Shown here: one piece after another, positions 35,394 to 44,814 of the stretch
How positions within the stretch are numbered: the first letter of the stretch is position 1
How the letters are laid out: each line of letters begins with the position of its first letter
Origin: Sutterella sp.
Lineage (GTDB): Bacteria; Pseudomonadota; Gammaproteobacteria; Burkholderiales; Burkholderiaceae_F
Direction: 5' to 3'
Length of the DNA stretch: 64,000 nucleotides
Assembly: GCA_019418605.1 (NCBI GenBank)
Contig: DYBN01000062.1
Location: 33,804-97,803, forward strand
Program-made: the position numbers and the translations under genes
Notes under the pieces: model-generated
The model's database searches: none
What the model was told of the DNA's origin: nothing
The model's input: the letters and a program-made list of their open reading frames with translations, nothing else

Positions 35394-36263
35394 TTATGTT
35401 CTCACGCCCGCGGCGTCGGTGCGAAGGGGCGCCGCCGTTGCGTCCTTAGGCTTGGCCGCGCCCTTTTTCATTCCCGCTCGCAGCCTTCTTGGCAGGATGA
35501 TCGCCGCGCAGATGCCGCGCAGCATGTCGACTTCGGGCTGCGTGAGGCCTGCGCGGGCAAAAAGCCTGCGGCTGATTTCCATCAGATTCTTGGGCTCCTC
35601 AGGATTCAGGGCGCCGCAGGCGATCATGGCCTGCTCCCAGTGCTCGAGAAACCCTTCGATCGCCTTGACGCCGGCGGCGGGCTCCGCGGCAAAGCGCTCC
35701 TGCCAGGCGTAGAGGCTGTCAGCGTGGGAAGCCTGCAAAAGCGCCAGATGCATCTCGTAGGCTGCAATCTGCACGGACTGCGCAAGATTCAGGCTTTGGC
35801 TTTCGGGATTGGCGGGAATGGCCGCGCAAAACTGGCAGCGCTCGACGTCTTCATTGGTAAGGCCCGATCGTTCGCAGCCAAAGACAAAGGCGGTCTTCAT
35901 GGCGAGGTTTTGCGGCGTCTCAAGCCACATGGCCGCCCGGTCGGCGCTCTCGCGGATCGTCTCCAAGGGAGGCCCGAACTCGCGGCTGTAGCCCGTCATG
36001 GCAAAGCTAAGCGCGCAGTCGTGCAGCGCCTCGGTGAGCGTGGGATAGTCGGTTGACGCCTCAAGCACGTCGACCGAACTCGTCGAGAGCGCCACCGCAT
36101 CGGGGTGCGATCGATAGCCCGGCACCTTGGGTGCGACCACGCGCAGGTCGGTAAAGCCCATCGTTTTGATGGCCCGGGCGGCTGAGCCGATGTTGCCCGG
36201 GTGGCTCGGCGCGACGAGCACGAAGGCTACGCGCGCGGCTAAAGGGGATAAAGCGGTATTCAC
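35394..36263 (-). CDS. trmJ: tRNA (cytidine/uridine-2'-O-)-methyltransferase, TrmH family
   Basis: SPOUT-class methyltransferase acting on position 32 of tRNAs. Seen: ARVAFVLVAPSHPGNIGSAA with the N-terminal PGNIGSAARAIKTMGF motif, VAPKVPGYRSHPDAVALS, AFVFGCERSGLTNEDV (motif 2) and CAAIPANPESQSLNLAQSVQI (motif 3), which together hold the trefoil knot. The open frame runs to 36401; I prefer GTG at 36263 (VNTALSPLAARVAFV, 289 residues) because the upstream part has no similarity. E. coli TrmJ is 246 residues. It lies upstream of cysE and is divergent from suhB. Confidence 0.88.
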   Translation of the reverse strand: MNTALSPLAARVAFVLVAPSHPGNIGSAARAIKTMGFTDLRVVAPKVPGYRSHPDAVALSTSSVDVLEASTDYPTLTEALHDCALSFAMTGYSREFGPPLETIRESADRAAMWLETPQNLAMKTAFVFGCERSGLTNEDVERCQFCAAIPANPESQSLNLAQSVQIAAYEMHLALLQASHADSLYAWQERFAAEPAAGVKAIEGFLEHWEQAMIACGALNPEEPKNLMEISRRLFARAGLTQPEVDMLRGICAAIILPRRLRAGMKKGAAKPKDATAAPLRTDAAGVRT

Positions 36264-36683
36264 AAAGAAAGGAAATCCGTCTCTTGCGACGGCTTCGGGG
36301 GTGCTGAAGGAAAAAAAGCCGGGCGCGCAAGGATGCTTCAAGGCCGCATGAAGAAACTCACAAGGCCTGCAGGCGCGCCGCCCTGGCCAAGGCCCTCGCA
36401 TTGTAGCCGCAGCCGCCTTGCTCGCCTGCGTGCGTGCAGCGCGCGGCCCAAAATTTTGAAAAATTCCCCTGCGCCAAATCCTTTAAAATGGACGTTTACA
36501 GTTTTTCTTCGCGAGCCAATTTCTACGAGTGCCGCGCTCCCTGCATTGACGTTTGCATTGACGTTTGCAAAAGGCGGCATCCGGGCGCGTTTTGCTGCGC
36601 CCTCAGGCCCGCGGACAGACTCCTCGCACCAAACGCACACAGCGCCAATTCAGCGCACCAACCGATCTTCTAGACAACGCACC
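36264..36683. other. Divergent intergenic region trmJ / suhB
   Basis: 420 bases, not counting a possible longer trmJ N-terminus. It includes an AT-rich patch near 36440-36500 with TTTAAAAT (a possible -10 for suhB) and a 12-bp tandem repeat at 36543-36568. No gene was recognised. Confidence 0.5.
36543..36568 (+). repeat. Short tandem repeat upstream of suhB
   Basis: GCATTGACGTTT occurs twice head to tail, followed by a further GC. It lies about 115 bases before the suhB ATG, within its presumed leader. Confidence 0.85.
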
Positions 36684-37487
36684 ATGGCATCCGCTCAACT
36701 CGAAGTGGCGATTCAAGCCGCCCGCCGCGCCGGCAACATGATCAACCGCGAAAGCCTCAACCTCTCTTCGATCGAGGTCGAGGAAAAGGCTCCCTTTGAT
36801 TTTGTCAGCCGCGTCGACACCACGAGTCAGGACATCATCACGGGGCTCATCAAGCAGTATTTCCCGCGCGATGTGATCATCGCCGAAGAGGACCGCGCTC
36901 CGTACGCAGCCGAGGCCGCCTCGGCCTGGATCATTGATCCGCTTGACGGCACCACGAACTTTCTGCACGGCTTTCCGCAGTACGCCGTGAGCATCGCCTA
37001 CGCCGTCAAGGGCCGCGTCATGGTGGCCGTTGTCTACGATCCGGTCAAAAACGAGCTCTTTACCGCCGAAAGAAGCCGCGGCGCGTTCTTAAACAACCGC
37101 CGCATGCGCGTCTCCGGCCGCAAGGAGTTTTCCCGCGCCCTGATCGGCACGGGCTTTCCCTTCCGGCGCGGCGACGACTACGCGGGCTTTTTGCCCAAGC
37201 TCGAGCGCGTGGCGCGCGCAGCGGCCGGATTGCGCCGCGCGGGCTCGGCCGCTTTGGACCTTGCCTACGTCGCCTGCGGGCGCCTGGACGGCTACTGGGA
37301 AAAGGGCTTGAGCGCCTGGGACATCGCCGCGGGCTCGCTCCTTGTCCTTGAAGCAGGGGGCCTTGTCACCGACCTTGAAGGCGGCGAAAAATACCTCGAA
37401 ACGGGCGGCATCTGCTGCGGCACGCCCAAGATCTTCTCGCCTCTTCTTTTTAAAGTCGCCGACGCTCCTGCGGCAGCGGCAGGCTGA
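36684..37487 (+). CDS. suhB: Inositol-1-monophosphatase family protein
   Basis: 267 residues from the ATG at 36684. Metal-binding motifs: FDFVSRVDTTSQDIITGLI, IIAEED with the first acidic ligand pair, WIIDPLDGTTNFLHGFPQYA (motif A) and GYWEKGLSAWDIAAGSLLVLEAGG (motif B). It hydrolyses inositol phosphates in vitro; in E. coli SuhB also acts in rRNA antitermination. The start follows a run of CA-rich sequence with no strong Shine-Dalgarno. Confidence 0.95.
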   Translation: MASAQLEVAIQAARRAGNMINRESLNLSSIEVEEKAPFDFVSRVDTTSQDIITGLIKQYFPRDVIIAEEDRAPYAAEAASAWIIDPLDGTTNFLHGFPQYAVSIAYAVKGRVMVAVVYDPVKNELFTAERSRGAFLNNRRMRVSGRKEFSRALIGTGFPFRRGDDYAGFLPKLERVARAAAGLRRAGSAALDLAYVACGRLDGYWEKGLSAWDIAAGSLLVLEAGGLVTDLEGGEKYLETGGICCGTPKIFSPLLFKVADAPAAAAG

Positions 37488-37656
37488 TTTTTAAGAGACA
37501 ACGCTAAAAAAGCCCGCGCGGTCGTTTCATTTTGACTGCGCGCGCGGGCTCGCATTGTCTTTGCTTTCTTTTGATGCGGCCCGGGGAGGGTTCGGTTAGT
37601 TCCCGGCCGCTTTCCTCGATATTTCCTGCTTTTTCTTTTTCCCGCCGACAGCGTCC

Positions 37657-40434
37657 ATGGCCGATCCCCAATCGAAACCGCAAGCTTTTCGTCAGATCAA
37701 CTCCACCGAAACCCTCAAGGCAGCCCAGGCCACTACCACATCGGCCGACGCGGCGCTCCCCTACGCGGAACACACGCCCGTGATGCGTCAGTATCTGATG
37801 ATGCGAGACGAAAATCCGGGCGTTCTGCTTTTGTACCGCTTGGGCGACTTCTACGAAACCTTCTTTGAAGACGCCGTCAGGCTCAACAAGCTTCTCGGGC
37901 TGACGCTCACGCACCGCGGCAAGGACAACCAGGGCAGGGACATTCCGATGGCGGGCGTTCCGGCCTCAACGCTCGAGCAGTATCTCGCGCGGCTTGTGCG
38001 CGCCGGCGTCTCCGTTGCGATCTGCGAGCAAATCGGCGACGCGCAGTCCGCCCGCGGCATGATGCAACGAAAGATCGTGCGCATCGTCACGCCCGGCACG
38101 ATCACCGACAACTCGCTTTTGTCTGAAAAGGTTGACTCGACCCTTGCGGCCTGGGCCCCGCCCAAGGGCAGAAACGGCTCGGCCGCCCTTGTGTGGCTCA
38201 CGCTCTCAAGCGGCGAATTCTGCGCAACGAGGCTTGCGGGCAAGTCATTGGCAGGCGAACTTGCCCGCGTCGCGCCAAGCGAGCTCCTCGTGCCCGACGC
38301 CTATCGCGAGCGTTTCTCGGAGGATGCGGGCGCCACCATCACCGCCCTGCCCGACTGGCACTTTGACGCGCAAAAAGGCGCCGAGGAAATCCGCTCGCGC
38401 TTCGGGCTCGAAGGCCTCGTTGTGCGCGGGCTTGAAAACGAGCCCTCGGTGCTGGCCGCGGCCAACGCCATTCTGGGCTACGTGGAGCAAACGCAGAGGG
38501 AAGCCCTTCCCTACATCCGGCCGCTCTCGCTTGAGTCCGACACAAGCTTCATCGTGCTTGACGCCGCCACGCGGCGCAACCTTGAAATCAGCGAAACGCT
38601 CAGGGGCGACGACGGCCCCACGCTGCTCTCGGTGCTCGATGCGTGCCGCACCTCCATGGGAAGCCGAACGCTGCGCCGGTGGCTGCACAATCCGCTGCGC
38701 GATGCTCTCGAAGTGCGCGCGCGCCACGACGCCGTTCAAGACTTGATCGACATGCCGCAAAAGCGCGAGCTTTTGGCGGACGCCCTCAACAACTTTCCCG
38801 ACATCGAGCGCATCGCCGGGCGCATTGCGCTCAGAAGCATCCGCCCCAAGGAGCTTGCCGCGCTGCGAGACGCCCTGCCGCAGCTGCAGGCGATGGTGCA
38901 GATTCTGTGCGGCTTCAAGGCCCCTCTTTTGCAAAGCCTCATGCGCGATCTGCACGTGGACGCCGCGCTTTTTGCCGATCTTGAGCGAACGCTCCTGCCC
39001 GAGCCCGCGCCGCTGCTGCGCGACGGCGAAGTCATTCGCAGCGAGGCAAGCGCCGAGCTTGCGCAGCTGCGCGCCATGCGCGACAACGCGGGGGGCTTCC
39101 TGATGGAGCTTGAGCTGCGCGAAAAGCAGGCCACGGGCATCGCGTCGCTTCGCGTGGAATTTAACCGCGTCTCGGGCTACTACATCGAAGTCCCGCGCGG
39201 CCAGGCCGCCAACGTCCCCGATCGCTACAGAAGGCGCCAGACGCTCAAAAACGTCGAGCGCTTCGTGACGCCCGAACTCAAGGAGTTTGAAGACAAGGCG
39301 CTCTCGGCAAAGGAGCGCTGCCAGCAGCTTGAGCGCTCGCTTTGGGATGCGCTTCTTGCCCGCGCGGCCGTTTTCGTCAAGCCTCTCATGCAGGCCGCCG
39401 CGGCCGTCTCGCGCATCGACGTGCTCGAAACGTTTGCGCGGCACGCCGTGGGGGCGCGCTGGTGCCGCCCGCAGATTGACGACTCGCCCGGCATTGAACT
39501 TGCCGCGGCCCGCCACCCCGTGGTCGAGCATATGTTTGAGCACTACGTGCCCAACGACTGCCGGCTTGTGCCGGGCCGCAGGCTTTTGATCATCACGGGC
39601 CCCAACATGGGCGGCAAGTCGACCTACATGCGCTCGGTGGCGCTCATTGCGCTCCTGGCCTACGCAGGCTCCTTTGTGCCGGCCACGAGTGCCCGGCTTG
39701 GCCCCATCGACAAGATTCTCACCCGCATCGGCGCCTCCGACGATCTCGCCCGCGGGCGCTCGACCTTCATGGTGGAGATGACCGAAGCGGCGGCAATCCT
39801 GCATCAGGCCACCGAAAACTCGCTTGTGCTGATGGACGAGATCGGCCGCGGCACCTCAACCTTCGACGGCCTGAGCCTTGCGGCGGCCATCGCCCGGGAG
39901 CTCGTGGAAAACACCCGCAGCTGGACGCTTTTTGCCACGCACTACTTTGAATTGACGCAGCTCACAAGCGAGTGCCCCGAAGCGGCCAACATTCACGTCT
40001 GCGCGCAGGAAACCAAAAAGGGAATCGTCTTTTTGCACAACATCGAGGACGGCCCGGCCAACCAGTCCTACGGCATTGCCGTTGCAAACCTCGCGGGCGT
40101 CCCCGCACGCGTCATCCGCCGCGCCCGGGGCTATCTGTCGGAACTTGAAACCCGCGCCTTGCGAAACGGCCCGCAGCTTGATCTTTTTGCCGCAGGCGAC
40201 TTGATTGCCGAAACCCTGGGGCCCGAACCCGGCAAAGACGAGCCGCTTTCAGACGAAATGCAGGCGCTCAAGGACTTTGCCGGAACGGTAGCCGCCATCG
40301 ACGCCGATGCGCTCTCCCCGCGCCAAGCGCTTGAAGTTCTCTATGAATTAAAGCAAAAGGCGCTCGCGCTTGAGTGCGACTCGCAGGACGATCAGGGCGA
40401 TCCAAGCGCGCAGGGCGTCCCCGGCGGCGCATAA
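37657..40434 (+). CDS. mutS: DNA mismatch repair protein MutS
   Basis: Recognises mismatches and starts repair with MutL, also encoded in this window. 925 residues, longer than the usual 850-880 because of an N-terminal extension of about 40 residues and a C-terminal tail. Seen: LLYRLGDFYETFFEDAV, in which the Phe-x-Glu mismatch-reading motif is DFYETF; AGVPASTLEQYLARLV; the clamp RMRRNAGG-type region; Walker A ITGPNMGGKSTYMR (about 645-658); Walker B LVLMDEIGRGTSTFDG; and ATHYFELTQL. A C-terminal tetramer-like region is present. Confidence 0.98.
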   Translation: MADPQSKPQAFRQINSTETLKAAQATTTSADAALPYAEHTPVMRQYLMMRDENPGVLLLYRLGDFYETFFEDAVRLNKLLGLTLTHRGKDNQGRDIPMAGVPASTLEQYLARLVRAGVSVAICEQIGDAQSARGMMQRKIVRIVTPGTITDNSLLSEKVDSTLAAWAPPKGRNGSAALVWLTLSSGEFCATRLAGKSLAGELARVAPSELLVPDAYRERFSEDAGATITALPDWHFDAQKGAEEIRSRFGLEGLVVRGLENEPSVLAAANAILGYVEQTQREALPYIRPLSLESDTSFIVLDAATRRNLEISETLRGDDGPTLLSVLDACRTSMGSRTLRRWLHNPLRDALEVRARHDAVQDLIDMPQKRELLADALNNFPDIERIAGRIALRSIRPKELAALRDALPQLQAMVQILCGFKAPLLQSLMRDLHVDAALFADLERTLLPEPAPLLRDGEVIRSEASAELAQLRAMRDNAGGFLMELELREKQATGIASLRVEFNRVSGYYIEVPRGQAANVPDRYRRRQTLKNVERFVTPELKEFEDKALSAKERCQQLERSLWDALLARAAVFVKPLMQAAAAVSRIDVLETFARHAVGARWCRPQIDDSPGIELAAARHPVVEHMFEHYVPNDCRLVPGRRLLIITGPNMGGKSTYMRSVALIALLAYAGSFVPATSARLGPIDKILTRIGASDDLARGRSTFMVEMTEAAAILHQATENSLVLMDEIGRGTSTFDGLSLAAAIARELVENTRSWTLFATHYFELTQLTSECPEAANIHVCAQETKKGIVFLHNIEDGPANQSYGIAVANLAGVPARVIRRARGYLSELETRALRNGPQLDLFAAGDLIAETLGPEPGKDEPLSDEMQALKDFAGTVAAIDADALSPRQALEVLYELKQKALALECDSQDDQGDPSAQGVPGGA

Positions 40435-40538
40435 AAAAGCGGCGCGCGTCTTTTACTCATTGAAAGAAGCGCGCCACCGCATGAGCCCAGCGCCCGCGGG
40501 GGCTTTCGCCCCCATTGCGGGCTCAAGGGCAAATGGAG

Positions 40539-41546
40539 TTACTCGCCCTTGACGAGCTTTTGGTGCTTTTGCAGCAGCTCAAGCGTCAGGGGTTCGGGGA
40601 ACTTCTTCGGGTTGGCCGGGCGGTTTGCGGCATCGACCGTCTCGCCCTTGTAGAGCGCCACCGGGTAGTTCTTGAGGAGTTCGCTGCGGCCGTAGCGGAT
40701 GATCGTCTCAACCACCTTCTGCGCATCCGGATTGGTTTTGTCGCCCTTGTCGATCACGGCCGCAGACTCGGTGTGATCAAAATTGCCCTCGACCGGATCC
40801 ACATAGTCAATGGGAAGGCCCTTGGCCTTGTCGAGCACCGCCTGATGGCGCACGCCAAAGCCCACGGCCACCTCGCCCGCGCGAATCTTCTTTAACGGCC
40901 CCGAACCCGACATTTCAAGGTGCGGGCCGGCGTTTTTCTCAATTGCCTGCGCAATCTTGGCGCCCTCGGCTTCTCCGTATGCCGCAATGAGCGCCTGCGT
41001 CATGAGCCAGGCCGTTGACGACCCCATGATGTCGGGCACGGAGATGTGGCCCGCATAGACGGGCTTGGCAAGATCGGCAATTGCCGTGGGCCTGGGAAGC
41101 TTGTCGGCCTCAAGCACCTGCGTGTTGACAAAAAGCGCCCCGTTTTGCGCAAGAAGCAGCGCATAGTACTCGGAACTGGGCTCAATGGTCTGCGGCGTAA
41201 AGGCAAGTTTTTGGAACATGGCGCTGCTCTTTTGCAGGCTCTCCAAGTAGTAGGTCGAGAGCGTCACCACGTCGGCCTCGATGTTCTTTCCCTCGGCAAT
41301 AAGCTTGCCGCTTAATTCCGACGTGCCGAAGGCCTGCAGCAGGTAGCGGCCCTTGAAGCCGTTGTTGTCAAGCGCATGACGGATGGCCTGCTGCGCCTCC
41401 TCGTCGGCGTTGGAGTAGATGACGACCTGCGCGGAGGCGTTTCCTTGCGCGGCAGTCTCTTTGCCCGCCTTGTCGGAAGCATTGTCGCCGCACCCGGAAA
41501 GAAGCACGGCCGCCGCGGCCGCAGCCGCCCAGACTAGTTTTTTCAT
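40539..41546 (-). CDS. Fe(III)/2-aminoethylphosphonate-type ABC transporter binding lipoprotein
   Basis: 335 residues with lipoprotein signal VLLSGCGDN, so Cys19 is the likely lipidated residue. After it comes a periplasmic binding domain of the SBP type with VVIYSNADEEAQQAIRHAL, LSGKLIAEGKNIEADVV and GFGVRHQAVLDKAKG. The three-gene set (this gene, a double permease and an ATPase) matches both Fe(III) uptake (Fbp/Afu) and 2-aminoethylphosphonate uptake (PhnS/T/U2); I cannot decide from sequence. It is the last gene of the operon, 170 bases behind the permease. Confidence 0.85.
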   Translation of the reverse strand: MKKLVWAAAAAAAVLLSGCGDNASDKAGKETAAQGNASAQVVIYSNADEEAQQAIRHALDNNGFKGRYLLQAFGTSELSGKLIAEGKNIEADVVTLSTYYLESLQKSSAMFQKLAFTPQTIEPSSEYYALLLAQNGALFVNTQVLEADKLPRPTAIADLAKPVYAGHISVPDIMGSSTAWLMTQALIAAYGEAEGAKIAQAIEKNAGPHLEMSGSGPLKKIRAGEVAVGFGVRHQAVLDKAKGLPIDYVDPVEGNFDHTESAAVIDKGDKTNPDAQKVVETIIRYGRSELLKNYPVALYKGETVDAANRPANPKKFPEPLTLELLQKHQKLVKGE

Positions 41547-41716
41547 GTTTTCACCAAATTTGTATGTGAGTTGAAAGCAGCAATCCTTCCCGCCGCTTAA
41601 GCCATCATCTCGAAGTTTTCTTCCTGTTTTTTTTACGGCCTCTCTTTGCAGGGCCGCTTTGTTTTTTCTGTACCGGTGCGCTCTTTCCTGCCAGGCCCCG
41701 TGGCCCGCCCTGATTG

Positions 41717-43450
41717 TCAGCCCGACTTCGCCGTGCCCGCCTGGCCGCGCGCGAGCGCGTCAAAAAGAAGCTTGGCGGCGACGTTGGTGATGAAGATCAG
41801 AAGCGAGAGCGCAAAAATCGCGTCAAAGCGCTCAAAGTGCTGCAGCTCCTTGATGCGCGTGGTGAGCACCATCGTGCGGCTGCCCGTGAGAAAGACAATG
41901 GCCGAGATCGTCACCATCGAATTGATGAAGTAGGTCTCGAACATCTGAATGAGCGTGGTGCGCGAATTGGGCACGATGATGCGGCAGACGCTCTTAAACC
42001 AGCTGTCGCCCATCAAAAGCCCCGTGGTCTCCCAGCCTGCGTTCATCTTCGAGAGCGCCGTCGTGGCCATCAGGTAGGGCGTAGCCAGAAAGTGCACGAG
42101 GTTGGCAAGAACCAGGATCAAAATCGTGTTCTGCAGCGGCGTCCCGCTAAAGGCAAAGAGGTAGCCCACACCGAGCACCATGCCCGGCAGCGTCGAGGTG
42201 AGCATGGCAAGCGCATCCATCGTCGTGCGGCACCATGCGGGCATGTTCGAGCGCGAGCGGATCATGCCGGCAGCAAAGGCGCAGGCCGTGCCCGCAACGG
42301 CCGAGGCGACTGCCACGGCAAGGCTTCTTGCATAAAGCGTCCCGATGCCGTCTTCAGAGAAAATGGCGCGCACGTGCTCAAGCGTGAAGTTGGGCTTGTA
42401 GGGCCAGTACTCGACAAAGGGCACCACGAAGACAACGGCAAGAATGGAAAGCAGCAAAAAGCCCAGCACCACGAAGTACAGGGCAAAGCCCGCATCCCGC
42501 AGGCGGTTTTGCAAGGGAGGGGCCGAGGAAATCTGCGCGTAGCGAAAGTTGAGCCGCTCGGCGTTTTTCAAAAGCCACACGGCCGCCACCGACGGCACGA
42601 GCATGGCAATAGCCAGAACAGCACCGTTGCCGAAATCGGGCACCGCCCCCATCATCGTCGTGTAGAGCTCGGTGGCGATGACGTTGTACTGCCCGGCAAT
42701 CGACACCGGGATGCCGAAGTCGGTAAAGGAGAGGAAAAACGAGAGCACGAAGGCCGAGACAAAAGCGCCCGCCGTGGGCCGGCAGGCCGTGATCCAGAAC
42801 GTGCGCAGCCAGTTGTCGCCGAGCACCCGCGAGACGATCACGTAGCGGCGGTCCACGTACAAAAAGGCGTTGTAGAGCACCAGGAACGCAGGCGGCACCG
42901 AGTAGACAACGTCGGTGATCAAAAGCCCCCAGAAGCCGTAGATCGGCACGGGCAGCTGCGCGCCCAAAAGCTGCGTGACAAGCCCCATGCGGCCAAAGGA
43001 GTAGATGACCGCAAAGCCGTAGGTGATCGAGGGCAGAAAAAGCGGCAAAAGCAGCAGGATCTGCACGGCCTTTTTGGCGCGCGCGTCGATATTGGTAAAT
43101 GTCAACCCGTAGGCCGCGAAAAAGGCAATGAGCGCGGCAATGAGCCCCGCCGCCCCCGAGACCGTGAAGCTGTTGGCGAGCATCTCGCGAAAGCGCGGCC
43201 TTGTGAGCGTCTCAATCCAGTTGGCAAGCGTGGGGTCGCCGTGGCGCAGAAAACTTTGCACGACGACGGTGGCGACGGGGTAGATGAGAATCGCGGCAAA
43301 AAGCACCACGACAAAGATGTAGGCGGCGCGGTATTCGGCGCGGCTTGCGCAAAAGCCGGCCCAAAGACCGCGAAGGCTCAAAGCTGCGCGTTTTTGCTTT
43401 GTGTCTTCCCCGGCCGCTTCGGGCGCGCGTGCATGCATGGTCTTTTTCAA
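41717..43450 (-). CDS. ABC transporter permease with two fused transmembrane domains
   Basis: 577 residues with two BPD_transp_1 domains in tandem and about 12 membrane segments. The first domain has its EAA loop near VSRVLGDNWLRTFWITACRP, and the second near GLLMGDSWFKSVCRIIVPNS. This double form is typical of the FbpB/AfuB and PhnU2 groups. The ATG at 43450 lies 3 bases after the ATPase stop, so both are in one operon. Confidence 0.9.
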   Translation of the reverse strand: MKKTMHARAPEAAGEDTKQKRAALSLRGLWAGFCASRAEYRAAYIFVVVLFAAILIYPVATVVVQSFLRHGDPTLANWIETLTRPRFREMLANSFTVSGAAGLIAALIAFFAAYGLTFTNIDARAKKAVQILLLLPLFLPSITYGFAVIYSFGRMGLVTQLLGAQLPVPIYGFWGLLITDVVYSVPPAFLVLYNAFLYVDRRYVIVSRVLGDNWLRTFWITACRPTAGAFVSAFVLSFFLSFTDFGIPVSIAGQYNVIATELYTTMMGAVPDFGNGAVLAIAMLVPSVAAVWLLKNAERLNFRYAQISSAPPLQNRLRDAGFALYFVVLGFLLLSILAVVFVVPFVEYWPYKPNFTLEHVRAIFSEDGIGTLYARSLAVAVASAVAGTACAFAAGMIRSRSNMPAWCRTTMDALAMLTSTLPGMVLGVGYLFAFSGTPLQNTILILVLANLVHFLATPYLMATTALSKMNAGWETTGLLMGDSWFKSVCRIIVPNSRTTLIQMFETYFINSMVTISAIVFLTGSRTMVLTTRIKELQHFERFDAIFALSLLIFITNVAAKLLFDALARGQAGTAKSG

Positions 43451-43453
43451 TCC

Positions 43454-44272
43454 TTAGCAAGCCGGCGCCGCGCCAAGGCGTCTTTCCCCGGACCCCGGGG
43501 CCTTCAGGGCGGCGGCGGCCGCCGCCGGATCAAGCGCAAAGAGCTTGAAGATGTTGTCGCGCTTGATGGCAAGCTGCCGCAGGATGAACTGCCGGATGAA
43601 GTCGCCCGCAGGAGCATGCACGATTTCGCCCGGCGTGCCGTACTGCGCAATTTCACCCTGATCGATGATGAGCACCTTGTCCGAGAGCGTGAGCGCCTCC
43701 TCGGGGTCGTGCGTGACGATGAGGGTGGTAAGAGAAAACTGCCGCGCAATCGTCTTGATGCGCTCCTTGATCGACTCCTTGATGAGGCCGTCAAGGGCCG
43801 AGAGCGGCTCGTCAAGGAGCAGGATGCGCGGCTTCATGACGAGCGTGCGCGCAAGCGCCACGCGCTGCTTTTGTCCGCCCGAGAGTTCGTCGACGTGCTG
43901 CGAGAGATGATCTTCGAGCCCCAAAAGGTCGATGAGCTCGTCGACTTCGGCCTTGCTCGAGCGATCCGGAAAATTGCGCAGGCCGTAGACGATGTTCTGG
44001 TAGGCCGTGAGGTTGGGAAAAAGCGCGTAGTCCTGAAAGACGATGTTAAAGCCCCGCTTTTCCATCTTGACGCGGGTGATGTCCTCGCCCTCGCAGATGA
44101 TGCGCCCCGACGTGGGCGGCGTCAGTCCGAGCACGATGTTTAAAAGCGTCGTCTTTCCGCACCCCGAAGGGCCGAGAATGGAGACGATCTCGCCCTTGGC
44201 AACCGAGATCGAGATGTCGTGCAGGACGCGTCTGCCGCCGTAGACCTTTTCTATGTGTTGTAGTTCGAGCAT
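43454..44272 (-). CDS. ABC transporter ATP-binding subunit (FbpC/PhnT-like)
   Basis: 272 residues from the ATG at 44272 (MLELQHIEKVYGGRRVL); an extra open stretch upstream is not needed. Walker A GPSGCGKTTLL (about 35-45), Q-loop VFQDYALFPNL, signature LSGGQKQRVALARTL, Walker B RILLLDEPLSALDG and H-loop IVTHDPEEALTLSD are all intact. The C-terminus after about residue 215 is shorter than the TOBE domain of MalK-like ATPases. It is the first gene of the operon. Confidence 0.92.
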   Translation of the reverse strand: MLELQHIEKVYGGRRVLHDISISVAKGEIVSILGPSGCGKTTLLNIVLGLTPPTSGRIICEGEDITRVKMEKRGFNIVFQDYALFPNLTAYQNIVYGLRNFPDRSSKAEVDELIDLLGLEDHLSQHVDELSGGQKQRVALARTLVMKPRILLLDEPLSALDGLIKESIKERIKTIARQFSLTTLIVTHDPEEALTLSDKVLIIDQGEIAQYGTPGEIVHAPAGDFIRQFILRQLAIKRDNIFKLFALDPAAAAAALKAPGSGERRLGAAPAC

Positions 44273-44814
44273 GAGTTGCCGCGAAAAGCGGGAAACAAAA
44301 AGGGCCGCAGGCAAGGCAAAGCCCGGCGGCATCACAGAACCCGCGAATTTTCACGCGATTTTGATGCCCGATGATGACACGTTGATGACAGCACCGTCAA
44401 TTTTCAAAAGCCTGTCAAAAACCCCAGCCGCGGCGGCGCTGCTCCTGCTCCCCTGTTCACCTTTCCCCCTTTCCGCTTTGCCGCGCTCTCTTGCGGACCT
44501 TGAGGCCGCGCCCAGGGCCCTGGCTTGCGGGCGGGCACAAAATGCGCGCTTTCGCGCCTTGTGTGCAAAACGACTAAAATACGGCGATTTAAAAATTTCA
44601 ATCGCCGCGCCGGCCCAATGCCGCACGCCGCAAAGCCCTCCTTTTTTTTCGTGCGGCGCCCCCGTGCGCCTCACCTTTGCGCTTTGCGTGCTCCCTTTGC
44701 CTTTGGCCGCGAGCGGCCCCGCGCTGCGCGCGCACCTCGGTTGTATTCGGCCGCGCCGCGCCCACCCCTGCAAACATCGACTTTTTAGTTTTAGAACACC
44801 ATAAGGTAACAAAC
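44273..44814. other. Divergent intergenic region ABC operon / yebC
   Basis: 542 bases with no supported gene. It contains C/T-rich runs near 44640-44700 and a TAAAAT box near 44575-44580 that could be a -10 for yebC. The ribosome binding site of yebC (AAGG) is near 44803. Confidence 0.5.

Noticed and set aside
40439..40535. Inverted repeats behind mutS as intrinsic terminators
   Set aside because: GC-rich stems are present (GGCGCGC near 40440 and CCCGCGGGGGC near 40494) but no T-run follows on either strand, so I did not list them.
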